Below, in pieces: positions 45,881 to 55,397 of a stretch of DNA of 64,000 bases. The notes under the pieces are model-generated. The model saw nothing but the letters and a program-made list of their open reading frames with translations. It was not told where the DNA came from and did not search any database. A program made the position numbers and the translations under genes. Source of the stretch: Arsukibacterium indicum (GTDB lineage Bacteria; Pseudomonadota; Gammaproteobacteria; Enterobacterales; Alteromonadaceae); assembly GCF_019100565.1 (NCBI RefSeq), contig NZ_JAHRID010000002.1, positions 62,001-126,000 of the forward strand, given 5' to 3'. How positions within the stretch are numbered: the stretch's first letter is position 1; the number at the start of each line of letters is the position of its first letter.

Positions 45881-47884
45881 TCACATTTCCAGTAAGGCCT
45901 GTTTCAGTTGTTGCACTTCATCCCTTATAGCAGCAGCCTGCTCAAACTCCAGATCTTTGGCATGTTGCAGCATTTTATGTTCCAGTTGCTTAATTTCAGC
46001 CTGCAACTGATAAGGCGTTTTTCCTTTAATCAGTTTTACCTGCTCCGCCACTTTACGCAGTGCAGTCGGTGCAGTTGGTGCCTGGCCTAAATCCATCACA
46101 TCAGAAATTTTCTTACGGATAGCCGCTGGCTCAATACCCTGTTTTAAATTGTGGGCAATTTGTTTCGCCCGGCGCCGCTCTGTTTCATCAATCGCCCGCT
46201 GCATTGAGCCGGTGATCCGATCTGCATACAAAATAGCTTTGCCTTTAAGGTTCCGGGCGGCCCGGCCGATAGTCTGGATCAGTGAGCGGTCTGAGCGCAG
46301 AAAACCTTCTTTATCTGCGTCCAGAATCGCCACCAGCGATACCTCAGGAATATCCAGTCCTTCCCGCAGCAGGTTAATGCCAACTAATACATCAAATACA
46401 CCAAGGCGTAAATCGCGGATAATCTCCATCCGCTCCACCGTATCAATATCTGAGTGCAGATAACGTACCCTGATCTGGTGATCGTTCAGATATTCAGTTA
46501 AATCTTCTGCCATTTTTTTGGTAAGAGTGGTAACCAGCACCCGCTCACTCAGTTTGGCACGGGCCAGCGCTTCTGACATTAAATCATCAACCTGCGTTGC
46601 AACCGGTCTTATTTCAATCACCGGGTCAACCAAACCGGTGGGCCTGACTACCTGTTCTATCACTTCACCACCAGACTTTTCCAGCTCATACTTTGCCGGG
46701 GTTGCTGAAACATAGACCCGTTGCGGCGCAATCGCCTCAAACTCATCAAATTTTAACGGCCGGTTGTCCAGTGCCGAAGGCAGCCTGAAACCATAGTTAA
46801 CCAGGTTTTCCTTGCGCGAGCGGTCTCCTTTATACATGGCACCAATTTGCGATACCGTGACATGAGACTCATCAATAAACATCAGGCCATCTGCCGGAAA
46901 ATAATCAAGCAGGGTTGGTGGCGGCTCTCCGTTAGCCCGGCCCGACAAATAACGTGAGTAGTTCTCAATGCCGGAACAGTAACCGAGCTCAACCATCATC
47001 TCGATATCAAACTGGGTGCGCTGGGCTATACGTTGCTCTTCCAGTAATTTATTTTCACTTAGTAAGTCTGCCCGGCGCCCGGCCAGCTCCGTCTTAATAT
47101 TCTCAACCGCCGCCAGAATTTTTTCACGCGGGGTAACATAGTGGGTTTTCGGATAAATAGTATAGCGGGTCACGACCTGCTCAATCGCGCCGGTTAACGG
47201 GTCGAAAATACTTATCCGTTCAATTTCCTCGTCAAACAGCTCTACCCTAACCGCCAGTTCATCTGACTCTGCCGGAAAAATATCAATAACATCACCACGC
47301 ACCCGGTATGTCGCCCGCTGAAACTCAATATCATTGCGGCTGTATTGCAGCTCCGCCAGCCGGCGCAGGATAAAGCGTTGATCAACAATGTCGCCCACTT
47401 TTAAATGCAGCAACATTTTCATATAAGACTCAGGATCGCCCAAACCATAAATGGCCGACACCGAGGCGATGATAACTACATCACGGCGCTCCATCAGTGC
47501 TTTAGTGGCCGACAGCCGCATTTGCTCAATGTGCTCATTGATAGAGGCGTCTTTTTCGATAAAGGTGTCGGTTGATGGCACGTAAGCCTCTGGCTGATAG
47601 TAGTCGTAGTACGACACGAAATACTCTACGGAGTTGTTTGGAAAAAACTCCTTCATTTCGCCATATAGCTGAGCAGCCAGGGTTTTATTGTGCGCCATAA
47701 TAAGGGTTGGCCGGTTTACCCGGGCTATAACATTGGCCATGGTAAAGGTTTTGCCTGAACCGGTAACCCCTAACAGGGTCTGATGCGCCAGTCCGGCATC
47801 AAGCCCCTCGACCAATTTCCTGATAGCCTCAGGTTGATCGCCAGCGGGTTGGTAATCCGACACCAGTTCAAATAGACGGGTCAT
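45881..47884 (-). CDS. uvrB: Excinuclease ABC subunit B
   Basis: Damage-verifying helicase-like subunit of nucleotide excision repair. The 667 residues have Walker [10 protein letters not shown] (39-47), the beta-hairpin region [12 protein letters not shown] and DESH, then motifs V-VI ([19 protein letters not shown]). A C-terminal UVR domain that contacts UvrC ends the protein. It overlaps the upstream MATE gene by 4 nt (ATGA), so it is probably translated from a shared mRNA. I found no LexA-type box just upstream of this run. Confidence 0.97.
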   Translation of the reverse strand: MTRLFELVSDYQPAGDQPEAIRKLVEGLDAGLAHQTLLGVTGSGKTFTMANVIARVNRPTLIMAHNKTLAAQLYGEMKEFFPNNSVEYFVSYYDYYQPEAYVPSTDTFIEKDASINEHIEQMRLSATKALMERRDVVIIASVSAIYGLGDPESYMKMLLHLKVGDIVDQRFILRRLAELQYSRNDIEFQRATYRVRGDVIDIFPAESDELAVRVELFDEEIERISIFDPLTGAIEQVVTRYTIYPKTHYVTPREKILAAVENIKTELAGRRADLLSENKLLEEQRIAQRTQFDIEMMVELGYCSGIENYSRYLSGRANGEPPPTLLDYFPADGLMFIDESHVTVSQIGAMYKGDRSRKENLVNYGFRLPSALDNRPLKFDEFEAIAPQRVYVSATPAKYELEKSGGEVIEQVVRPTGLVDPVIEIRPVATQVDDLMSEALARAKLSERVLVTTLTKKMAEDLTEYLNDHQIRVRYLHSDIDTVERMEIIRDLRLGVFDVLVGINLLREGLDIPEVSLVAILDADKEGFLRSDRSLIQTIGRAARNLKGKAILYADRITGSMQRAIDETERRRAKQIAHNLKQGIEPAAIRKKISDVMDLGQAPTAPTALRKVAEQVKLIKGKTPYQLQAEIKQLEHKMLQHAKDLEFEQAAAIRDEVQQLKQALLEM

Positions 47885-49239
47885 GCTGACTCCTTTAATT
47901 CAAATAATCTGACCCGGTTAAACCAATTAAAGGCAATAGCGGCAGTAAACACATTGGCGACAACACAACCGGCGAAAACACCAATTACTCCAAATAATTT
48001 ACCGCCAGCCCAGGCCAGAGGCACATAAAATACAAAAAGCCGGATTAAACTGAGCAAAAGCGCATTAACCGGCAAATGCAGCGCATTAAAAGACGAGTTA
48101 GTCAGGATGGTGATGCCCTGCAAGCCATACGCGAGGGGGACTATCCACAAAAACCAGCGAATATAGCGCGCTACATCCTGATCGTCGGTAAACATGGATG
48201 CAATTGGCCAGGCCAGTGCAGCCAGCAATAGATATATGGCAAACTGCCAGCGAATAATAAAAAAGGTTGTCAACCGGTAAGCCTGCTGCACCCTTGACAA
48301 CTTATCAGCACCGAAATTCTGACTGATAAATGGTGGCAGGGTCATCGATAGTGCCAACACCACCAATGATGCCAGACTCTCCAGCCTGGCACCAACACCA
48401 AATGCCGCTACAGCGGCCGCCCCGTAGCTGGCCATAATAGCCGTTAAAATAGCCATGGCCAGCGGCGTCAGCATATTGGCCCCGGCTGCCGGTATTCCGA
48501 TACGCAAAATTTTGCGATATATAGGTAGAGCAACTGCAAATGGTTGCCAGCAGGCTATCAGCAAACCACGTTTATACAAAAGCCAGAGGATAAGACCACA
48601 GCCCAGTGCCCATGACAGCACCGAGGCTAATGCAGCGCCTTGCATCCCCATCGCCGGCACCGGGCCATAACCAAAAATAAACAGCGGGTCTAATATGGCG
48701 TTTACAACCCCGCCTGACGCCATAATTAAGCTAGGAGTCTTGGTATCACCGGATGCTCTGAGCACAGCATTGCCAACCATCGGCATCACCAACAATACTG
48801 AACCGGCAAACCAAATCAACATATAATCGTGAATATAGCCGAGAGTTGCGTCACCGGCGCCAAGTAAGCGGAACATCGGATTAATCAGCGCCATCCCCAG
48901 TAAACTTAATGCCAGCACCAGATAGGTAGCCAGCCACAAAGCAGCAAGTGAATCAGCCTGAGCTTCTTTATTATGGCCGGCGCCCAGCGCTTTGGCGATA
49001 ATCGCCGAGGTGCCAATGCTAAGACCAATAGCCAGACTGATTACCGTAAACGTAACCGGAAAGGTAAAACTGATCGCCGCCAGCGGCGAAGTGCCCAGCA
49101 TGCTGATAAAAAAGGTGTCGACAAGATTGAAAGTCATCAGCGTTAACATTCCGGCCAGAACCGGCACTGTCATACTGCGAAGTGTGCTACCGATATCGCC
49201 CTGTAAAATCTGATTGGCTGGCGGCGCCTGGTTACTCAT
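47881..49239 (-). CDS. MATE-family multidrug/Na+ exporter
   Basis: A 452-residue protein with twelve membrane helices in two homologous halves. [21 protein letters not shown] in the first half and the [11 protein letters not shown] block in the second are MatE signatures. Members export cationic drugs using Na+ or H+ gradients. The first gene of a MATE-uvrB pair with a 4-nt overlap. Confidence 0.92.
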   Translation of the reverse strand: MSNQAPPANQILQGDIGSTLRSMTVPVLAGMLTLMTFNLVDTFFISMLGTSPLAAISFTFPVTFTVISLAIGLSIGTSAIIAKALGAGHNKEAQADSLAALWLATYLVLALSLLGMALINPMFRLLGAGDATLGYIHDYMLIWFAGSVLLVMPMVGNAVLRASGDTKTPSLIMASGGVVNAILDPLFIFGYGPVPAMGMQGAALASVLSWALGCGLILWLLYKRGLLIACWQPFAVALPIYRKILRIGIPAAGANMLTPLAMAILTAIMASYGAAAVAAFGVGARLESLASLVVLALSMTLPPFISQNFGADKLSRVQQAYRLTTFFIIRWQFAIYLLLAALAWPIASMFTDDQDVARYIRWFLWIVPLAYGLQGITILTNSSFNALHLPVNALLLSLIRLFVFYVPLAWAGGKLFGVIGVFAGCVVANVFTAAIAFNWFNRVRLFELKESA

Positions 49240-49744
49240 ACATCCTGCCTGCTAGAGAATAGGCCGCTATTGTAGTTAAAAGCAGGGTTCCATACCATGG
49301 TAAAGCCTTAAAAAGCGAGGTATTCGTTTTAATTGTTCAGAATAAACGCCCACATGCGACAAATAGTTCACAATTCAGCCCCTGCTTATTTTATGCCACC
49401 TTGGAGAGTTTAAAGGGAAATGCCTTCAATCTGCATTTTATGTAACATACTGTTTTTATTTAACTTTATTTTTTTTCATTAGTTACTTGACCACCTTGTA
49501 AGGCCCATAACACAAGGCTTAGCCACGCCAAATACAGAATAACACACAGACTTATCCACAGCTTCTGTGGGTAACTTTACAGACGCCCGTAACTACTGGC
49601 CTGGCAGCAATTACGGAACGTCAGAATTCATATCTGTAGCTAAAAATTTCGCTTCAACAATGTTGTCGTCTATTCAAAAAAACCATTATTTGCTTAAACA
49701 ATATGCAAGTAAACCCAACAGCGCTAAAACTCCGCAGCAAAGTG
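49240..49744. other. Long non-coding region between the MATE gene and tRNA-Asn cluster
   Basis: Roughly 500 AT-rich bases with no convincing gene. It contains the upstream region of the MATE-uvrB operon, a T-rich tract near 49450-49490 and an inverted pair of DnaA-box-like 9-mers at 49552-49574. A 67-codon GTG frame from 49567 has no family signature or ribosome binding site and is not accepted. Confidence 0.6.
49552..49574. promoter_or_regulatory. Inverted pair of DnaA-box-like sequences
   Basis: TTATCCACA (49552-49560) fits the DnaA-box consensus TTATNCACA exactly. It is followed after a few bases by TGTGGGTAA, its near reverse complement. Together they form an inverted repeat TTAxCCACAG / CTGTGGxTAA with a CTT loop. 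One perfect and one variant box could bind DnaA; no origin genes are nearby, so a regulatory or chance role is likelier than replication initiation. Confidence 0.35.
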
Positions 49745-49773
49745 TTGACAGTGTCCATAGCTGGCATTAGTAT
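49745..49773 (+). promoter_or_regulatory. Promoter of the tRNA-Asn cluster
   Basis: A perfect TTGACA (49745-49750) and TAGTAT (49768-49773) are separated by 17 bases. The start region is GC-rich (TGCGCCCCG), the kind of discriminator linked to stringent control of stable RNA genes. The first tRNA begins 21 bases after the -10. Confidence 0.75.
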
Positions 49774-49793
49774 TGCGCCCCGTTGAATGCTGT

Positions 49794-49870
49794 TCCCCAA
49801 TAGCTCAGCTGGTTAGAGCGGCGGACTGTTAATCCGTAGGTCGTTGGTTCGAGTCCAACTTGGGGAGCCA
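49794..49870 (+). tRNA. tRNA-Asn (GTT)
   Basis: A 77-base cloverleaf with acceptor arms TCCCCAA/TTGGGGA, D-arm AGCTCAGCTGG, anticodon loop CTGTTAATC giving GTT, T-arm GTTCGAGTC, and an encoded CCA end. First of three identical copies. Confidence 0.98.
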
Positions 49871-49895
49871 ATAGCGTCAACAACTGTGCCACTTT

Positions 49896-49972
49896 TCCCC
49901 AATAGCTCAGCTGGTTAGAGCGGCGGACTGTTAATCCGTAGGTCGTTGGTTCGAGTCCAACTTGGGGAGCCA
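49896..49972 (+). tRNA. tRNA-Asn (GTT), second copy
   Basis: Identical to the preceding tRNA over all 77 bases, including the CCA. It is separated from the first by a 25-base spacer. The repeat period is 102 bases. Confidence 0.98.
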
Positions 49973-49997
49973 ATAGCGTCAACAACTGTGCCACTTT

Positions 49998-50074
49998 TCC
50001 CCAATAGCTCAGCTGGTTAGAGCGGCGGACTGTTAATCCGTAGGTCGTTGGTTCGAGTCCAACTTGGGGAGCCA
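49998..50074 (+). tRNA. tRNA-Asn (GTT), third copy
   Basis: Identical to the two upstream copies and preceded by the same 25-base spacer. All three are probably processed from one transcript. No clear intrinsic terminator follows. Confidence 0.98.
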
Positions 50075-50203
50075 AAAAATCGCGTCTCAGCTGTTTTTCC
50101 TGCTATCTGTCGTTATTTATTCCTTTCTAGTTATTTTTTTGATTTAATTAGCTTTCTATTCTTTTTAGCTAAACTATATTAAGCGTTAGACAAGGAAGCA
50201 CAT

Positions 50204-50227
50204 TATGTTTGGTGGTCAGGGCTTATG
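50204..50227 (+). CDS. Possible 7-residue leader peptide before the GGDEF/EAL gene
   Basis: AAGGAAG is followed by ATG and codons for MFGGQGL, then TGA. The stop overlaps the ATG of the next gene (TTATGA). The ribosome binding site is better than that of the main gene, so the short frame could couple translation. There is no further support. Confidence 0.3.
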
Positions 50228-52150
50228 AAAATACTAAAATCCTTATTGGTTGCGCAGTTACTTACCGCAATGATACTGGCAGCAGTTACGGTGTCAGCAC
50301 TGGTGATATACAGCCAGAAACTAGTGGAAATTCGCGAACGGAATGCGCGTAATACCATTGAGCAAATTTTAGAACATCACCTGTCAGGCGATGCAAAAGT
50401 TCTGAGCCGGCAATTAGACCGAAGCTTTGAATTGCAGAGTCTGCGGATTAGTCAGCTGGATGGCACGGTTTTACATGAGCAAAATAATGCCCGCACATCA
50501 ACTACTGTCGCAATGTGGGCCCTGCAAACCGCTGGCAGTCAGTTCAGGCCGGTTTTATTACGTAATGAAGAGCATGGTATCCAGCTGACTTATCAGCTTA
50601 ATCACCGACCACTGCTGGCACCGTTACAACAACTTGGCTTTGTATTACTTTTAGCGCCTTTTGTTATTGGCTGGCTTACTGTTATTATTACCAAAAGCAG
50701 CCTTAGCCGCAGTTACCGCAAAACATCAAAGGCTGTTAACCAGCTGATCGACGGCTTTATTCAGGACCCGCAAAAAGCAGAGCCTAACTGGAATAATATC
50801 CCGTCAGAGTTTTCAGATATTAATGTCGCGTTACAAAAGCTGGCGAACTATAGCAAAAAACAGTATAACGAAATGACCACAGCGGCATATCAGATAGCTG
50901 AGGAAGCCTATAAAGATCCGGTAACCGACCTGCCCAACCGCAATCGCTTTGTTCAGTATTATGAGGATCACTGCAAAGTTTCCAAGGAAACTGACTTTGG
51001 TGTTTTCGCTATTACCCGCTGTACTGAGCTGCAGAGTCTGAACCAGACCCGGGGCTATCAGGAAGGTGATCAGTATATTAAAGACGTCGCCAATATTGTA
51101 CGTAAAGTTGCCGATGCCTATAAAGACGCCAAATTATTCCGGCTGAATAGTTCTGATTTCGGCATTTTACTGCCCAGAATAACGCCGAAAGAAGCCGAGA
51201 ACTTTGCTTTGCAGTTGCAAAGTCGTTTTAATGAATATCAGAAAAACGCAGAGCTCGATTCTATTGCTTACACCGGCCTGGTTACTTATGAAAGTGGTAA
51301 AGCGCTGGGCGAGCTGCTGGCGGTGGCCGATACGTCAATCAGCCTGGCCCAGACTAAGCAAACCAATGCCTGGCACTTACAAAAAGATTCGGCAGGCCTT
51401 GAAATGGCCAGCAGTGGTTATGGCAATCAGAACTGGCGTAATGTGATTGAAGATGTCTTGAATAATAATCGCATCTCCCTGCTTACCCAGCTAATCCAAC
51501 CATCAAATCGCTCAGCCAAAGCCTATTCTGAAATTCTTGTGCGTTTTAAAACCCAGGAAAATCAGGTGTTGCCAACCGCGTCATTTCTGGCGATGGCAGA
51601 AAAGCTGGATAAAATTATTGCGGTGGACCGGCTAATTATTGAGACAGCATTAACCACTATTAAGAACCGTAACCTGCAAGACCAGTATTTTGGTCTTAAT
51701 CTGTCGCCGCGTTGTGTACATGACGATCAGTTCGTGATCTGGCTGGAACGGCGGTTGTTAAAAGACGCTCATATTGCAGCAAAACTTATTTTTGAAGTAT
51801 CAGAATTTGGTCTGCAACAAAACCTGAAAACCAGTAAACGCTTTATTGACATGGTCCACCGAGCCGGGTCGCGCATCACCGTTGAGAAATTTGGGGTTGG
51901 TATTACCTCATTTAAGTTTTTCCGGGATTTAAAACCAGACTTTGTCAAAATGGATGGCAGCTATACACGGCATATCGATGAAGATAAAAATAACCAATAC
52001 TTTATGCGGTTAATGATAGATCTGGCTCACAGAATTGGTGTTGGCGTATTTGCCGAAAGTGTTGAAACTCAGGAAGAGAAACACATGTTGGAGTCTTTAT
52101 TTATTGACGGTAACCAAGGGTACTACGTCGGCAAGCCGGCGCCAATTTAA
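50225..52150 (+). CDS. Degenerate GGDEF-EAL membrane protein, CsrD-like
   Basis: A 641-residue protein with two membrane helices (about 8-30 and 135-156) around a periplasmic region, a coiled segment, a GGDEF-like domain (230-390) and an EAL-like domain (400-640). The GGDEF motif reads NSSDF (308-312). The EAL motif reads SEIL (435-438), and the catalytic DDFG is VEKFG (553-557). Cyclic di-GMP synthesis and hydrolysis are thus both unlikely. The same pattern is known in CsrD, which promotes RNase E decay of CsrB/C RNAs, so a CsrD-like role is inferred. It stands alone downstream of tRNA-Asn. Confidence 0.83.
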   Translation: MKILKSLLVAQLLTAMILAAVTVSALVIYSQKLVEIRERNARNTIEQILEHHLSGDAKVLSRQLDRSFELQSLRISQLDGTVLHEQNNARTSTTVAMWALQTAGSQFRPVLLRNEEHGIQLTYQLNHRPLLAPLQQLGFVLLLAPFVIGWLTVIITKSSLSRSYRKTSKAVNQLIDGFIQDPQKAEPNWNNIPSEFSDINVALQKLANYSKKQYNEMTTAAYQIAEEAYKDPVTDLPNRNRFVQYYEDHCKVSKETDFGVFAITRCTELQSLNQTRGYQEGDQYIKDVANIVRKVADAYKDAKLFRLNSSDFGILLPRITPKEAENFALQLQSRFNEYQKNAELDSIAYTGLVTYESGKALGELLAVADTSISLAQTKQTNAWHLQKDSAGLEMASSGYGNQNWRNVIEDVLNNNRISLLTQLIQPSNRSAKAYSEILVRFKTQENQVLPTASFLAMAEKLDKIIAVDRLIIETALTTIKNRNLQDQYFGLNLSPRCVHDDQFVIWLERRLLKDAHIAAKLIFEVSEFGLQQNLKTSKRFIDMVHRAGSRITVEKFGVGITSFKFFRDLKPDFVKMDGSYTRHIDEDKNNQYFMRLMIDLAHRIGVGVFAESVETQEEKHMLESLFIDGNQGYYVGKPAPI

Positions 52151-52329
52151 CCCTTACATTATCTGGCAGTTAACCACTTTGCCTGGTTGGCCCGGTTAAC
52201 TGCCATAAAAACCTGACATACCCGCCTACCGCGGCAATAACCTTACAGTTTGTTTGGTTGTAACCGCTTTGACATCATTGCATAATACCCGCTTGTTTGC
52301 TGTCTGAGCCCAATAACGTAAGCCCAACT

Positions 52330-52911
52330 ATGACCGAATTTCTCCTTCTACTGATCAGTACAGTGTTAGTTAACAACTTTGTGTTGGTTAAGTTTCTTGG
52401 TTTGTGTCCTTTTATGGGCGTTTCCTCGAAGCTGGAGACAGCTATTGGCATGGCCCTGGCTACCACCTTTGTGCTGACACTGGCTTCGATTTGCAGCTAT
52501 CTGGTAGACACCTTCTTACTGGCACCGTTTGAATTGCTGTATTTGCGTACTTTAAGTTTTATTCTGGTTATCGCTGTGGTAGTTCAGTTTACCGAAATGG
52601 TCGTTCATAAAACCAGCCCTACCCTGTACCGCTTACTTGGTATTTTTTTACCTCTTATCACAACCAATTGTGCTGTACTCGGCGTAGCCTTATTAAACGT
52701 TAATGAACGGCATAACTTTATTAATTCTGTAGTGTATGGCTTTGGTGCAGCAGTGGGATTCTCGATGGTATTAATTTTGTTTGCTGCCATGCGTGAGCGG
52801 TTGGCAGCGGCAGACGTGCCGGTACCGTTTAAAGGCGCAGCCATTGCCATGATAACTGCCGGTTTAATGTCACTGGCCTTTATGGGCTTTACCGGTTTGG
52901 TAAAAGTCTGA
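52330..52911 (+). CDS. rnfA: Rnf/Rsx electron transport complex subunit A
   Basis: A 193-residue six-helix protein that is nearly identical in pattern to E. coli RsxA ([21 protein letters not shown], then [13 protein letters not shown]). I chose the ATG at 52330 because it gives the family N-terminus; a start 33 bases earlier is not supported. First gene of rnfABCDGE. In gammaproteobacteria the complex couples NADH and ferredoxin electron transfer to ion motive force or reduces SoxR. Confidence 0.97.
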   Translation: MTEFLLLLISTVLVNNFVLVKFLGLCPFMGVSSKLETAIGMALATTFVLTLASICSYLVDTFLLAPFELLYLRTLSFILVIAVVVQFTEMVVHKTSPTLYRLLGIFLPLITTNCAVLGVALLNVNERHNFINSVVYGFGAAVGFSMVLILFAAMRERLAAADVPVPFKGAAIAMITAGLMSLAFMGFTGLVKV

Positions 52912-53462
52912 TGAGTCTGCTTACTGCACTGTTAATTCTAGGCGGGCTGGCGCTGCTGTTTGGTGGCGTCCTCGGTTTTGCGGCCATTCGCTTTAAAGTG
53001 CAAAGCGACCCGCTGGTAGAACAAATAGATGACATTTTACCGCAAACCCAATGTGGCCAATGTGGTTACCCGGGCTGTCGGCCCTATGCCGAGGCCGTAG
53101 CCAATGGCGATGAGATTAATAAGTGTCCGCCGGGTGGCGACAGTACTATTCGCAAACTGGCTGATTTAATGGGCGTTGAAGCAAAACCATTAAACGCTGC
53201 CCAGACCGTCGCGATAAAGCGGGTGGCTTATATCCGTGAAGATGAATGTATTGGCTGCACTAAATGTATTCAGGCATGCCCGGTAGACGCGATTGTCGGT
53301 GCGTCCAAGCTGATGCATACCGTTATTGTCGATGAATGCACGGGTTGTGATTTATGTGTCGAGCCCTGCCCGGTTGATTGTATTGATATGCTGCCGATAA
53401 CCCCAACGCCAGAGCGCTGGAAATGGGATTTGAAAGCCATTCCGATAACCCAGGTGGAGTAA
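52911..53462 (+). CDS. rnfB: Rnf/Rsx subunit B (iron-sulfur protein)
   Basis: A 183-residue protein with one N-terminal helix, a Fe-S domain with CGQCGYPGC near residues 45-53, and two ferredoxin [4Fe-4S] motifs ([12 protein letters not shown] and [12 protein letters not shown]). It starts one base inside the rnfA stop (TGATG), showing coupling. It ends 3 nt before rnfC. Confidence 0.97.
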   Translation: MSLLTALLILGGLALLFGGVLGFAAIRFKVQSDPLVEQIDDILPQTQCGQCGYPGCRPYAEAVANGDEINKCPPGGDSTIRKLADLMGVEAKPLNAAQTVAIKRVAYIREDECIGCTKCIQACPVDAIVGASKLMHTVIVDECTGCDLCVEPCPVDCIDMLPITPTPERWKWDLKAIPITQVE

Positions 53463-53465
53463 CAG

Positions 53466-55397
53466 GTGCCGAGTTTATTTCAGCAAATTCAGGCAGGGAA
53501 ATTATGGGATTTTCACGGTGGTGTTCATCCGCCTACCCGTAAAGCACAGACAGCACAGAAGCCTATTGGTGTAATGCCATTACCTGACCGGTTGTTCATT
53601 CCGTTGCGACAGCATATTGGGGTGGCCGGCAACATACTGGTCGCTAGCGGACAACGGGTATTAAAAGGTCAGCCGCTGACCAGTGCTGATAACTCTATGG
53701 CCGTGCCGGTACATGCGCCGACGTCCGGCACTATCATTGACATTGGCGATCACATTAGCCCTCACCCTTCTGCTTTACCGGATATAACCATTACCCTGGA
53801 GCCGGATGGTCTGGATGAATGGCGCCCGCAGTATCCGCTAAACCTGACGACCAGTGATAACCTGAGTATTCTTGAACGGATCCAGGAAAGCGGCATTGCC
53901 GGAATGGGCGGTGCCGGTTTTCCGGCCCATTTAAAAGCCGGCCTGACCCAGCCGGTAGACTACCTGATTATTAATGCGGTTGAATGCGAGCCTTATATCA
54001 GTTCTGATGATGCGTTAATGCAGGACGGTGCAATTACCATAGTCAAAGGCATTGATATTCTGTGTAAATTGCTGAACCCCAAAGCAGTATTAATTGGTAT
54101 TGAAGACGATAAACCCGTTGCCAGCGCAGCGCTTAAAGCCGCCTGTAGTCAGCGCGAACATTATTTTGTTCGTGATGTACCCACAAAATATCCGTCGGGT
54201 GGTGAAAAACAACTTATCCAGCTGCTAACCAGTAAAGAAGTTCCCGCAGGCCGCCGGCCAATAGACATTGGTATTGTCATGCTTAACGTTGGCACCGCCT
54301 ATGCCATTGCGCAGGCAGTGCTGGACGACCACCCCCTGCTGTCGCGTGTTGTAACAGTAACCGGTGAAACACTGAGTCAGCCGCAGAATGTGCGGGCGTT
54401 AATTGGCACACCTGTCAGCGATTTACTGACATTCTGCGGCTATCAGCATCAGAGCGACGGGAAAATTATCATGGGTGGGCCGATGATGGGCTTTACATTA
54501 CCCAACCTGGATGTTCCCATTATAAAAACAACCAATTGCATTCTGGCACCAAGCCAGTATGAGTTGCCAGCCGCTGGCCCTGAGCTTGACTGCATTCGCT
54601 GCAGTGCCTGTGCAGATGTTTGTCCTGCCAGCCTGTTGCCGCAGCAGTTGTTGTGGTACAGCAAAGCCAAAGATCCGGCCAAACTTGACGAATACAACCT
54701 GTTTGACTGTATTGAATGCGGTGCCTGCGCTTATGTCTGCCCTAGCGAAATTCCTTTGGTGCAGTATTACCGGGTTGCTAAGGCTGATATCAGAGAGCAG
54801 CAGCGCGAAGCGGTAAAAGCAGAGCAAGCCAAAGCCCGTTTTGAGGCTCGTAACGCCCGGCTTGAGCGGGAAAAGCAAGAGCGCATGGCACGCAATAAGC
54901 AACTGGCACAAGCTCGGGAACAGGCGCAGCAAACTGATAGCAACAGCAATGCTGTGGCAGAGGCACTTGCCAGGATAAAAGCCAAACAAGCCGCGCAAAC
55001 CACCGCCCCTGCCGACCGTGAGCAGATACTTGCCGAGCGGGAAGCTAAAAAACAACAGGCACGCGCTTATCAGGCAGAAAAGGCGACAAGTAAGGCCCCG
55101 CCAGAGTCTGGCCCGGCCTCTGCCAATCTCTCCAGCCCGGCAGATCCAGTGAAAGAGAGCCCGGCAAGTGCAAAAAGTGCAGCGGTTGCGGCGGCTATTG
55201 CCAGAGCGAAAGCTAAAAAAGCGGCACAGGCTCAGGCCGATATGCAGGAAAAAGCAGTTGATGCTGAGCAAACTAAACAACCTGAAGCTATTGAGCCGGC
55301 AACTCCGCAAGCCGCTACTGATCCGCGCAAAGCGGCCATTGCGGCAGCCATTGCCCGGGCCAAAGCTAAAAAACAAGCTGATAGCGAGAAATCATGA
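53466..55397 (+). CDS. rnfC: Rnf/Rsx subunit C (NADH/FMN/Fe-S) with Ala-Lys repeat tail
   Basis: A 643-residue soluble subunit starting at GTG. The N-terminal quinone-oxidoreductase-like domain binds NADH and FMN (GMGGAGFPAHLK). Two [4Fe-4S] motifs CIRCSACADVCP and CIECGACAYVCP follow near residues 376 and 415. The final 200 residues are an extended Ala/Lys/Glu-rich tail containing three ARxKAKKxA-type repeats, a feature seen in gammaproteobacterial RsxC. It overlaps rnfD by 4 nt. Confidence 0.97.
   Translation: MPSLFQQIQAGKLWDFHGGVHPPTRKAQTAQKPIGVMPLPDRLFIPLRQHIGVAGNILVASGQRVLKGQPLTSADNSMAVPVHAPTSGTIIDIGDHISPHPSALPDITITLEPDGLDEWRPQYPLNLTTSDNLSILERIQESGIAGMGGAGFPAHLKAGLTQPVDYLIINAVECEPYISSDDALMQDGAITIVKGIDILCKLLNPKAVLIGIEDDKPVASAALKAACSQREHYFVRDVPTKYPSGGEKQLIQLLTSKEVPAGRRPIDIGIVMLNVGTAYAIAQAVLDDHPLLSRVVTVTGETLSQPQNVRALIGTPVSDLLTFCGYQHQSDGKIIMGGPMMGFTLPNLDVPIIKTTNCILAPSQYELPAAGPELDCIRCSACADVCPASLLPQQLLWYSKAKDPAKLDEYNLFDCIECGACAYVCPSEIPLVQYYRVAKADIREQQREAVKAEQAKARFEARNARLEREKQERMARNKQLAQAREQAQQTDSNSNAVAEALARIKAKQAAQTTAPADREQILAEREAKKQQARAYQAEKATSKAPPESGPASANLSSPADPVKESPASAKSAAVAAAIARAKAKKAAQAQADMQEKAVDAEQTKQPEAIEPATPQAATDPRKAAIAAAIARAKAKKQADSEKS

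Noticed and set aside
49567..49770. 67-codon plus-strand frame before the tRNA cluster
   Set aside because: GTG start without a ribosome binding site, no family pattern, and it runs through the tRNA promoter.
49767..50075. Minus-strand repetitive 102-codon frame with repeated GLEPTTYGLTVRRSNQLSYWG-like units
   Set aside because: It is exactly antisense to the three tRNA-Asn genes. This is a well-known spurious translation of tRNA sequence, not a protein.
54498..55376. 292-codon minus-strand frame opposite rnfC
   Set aside because: Cys/Phe/Arg-rich antisense of the Ala/Lys repeat tail and Fe-S domain, a composition artefact.
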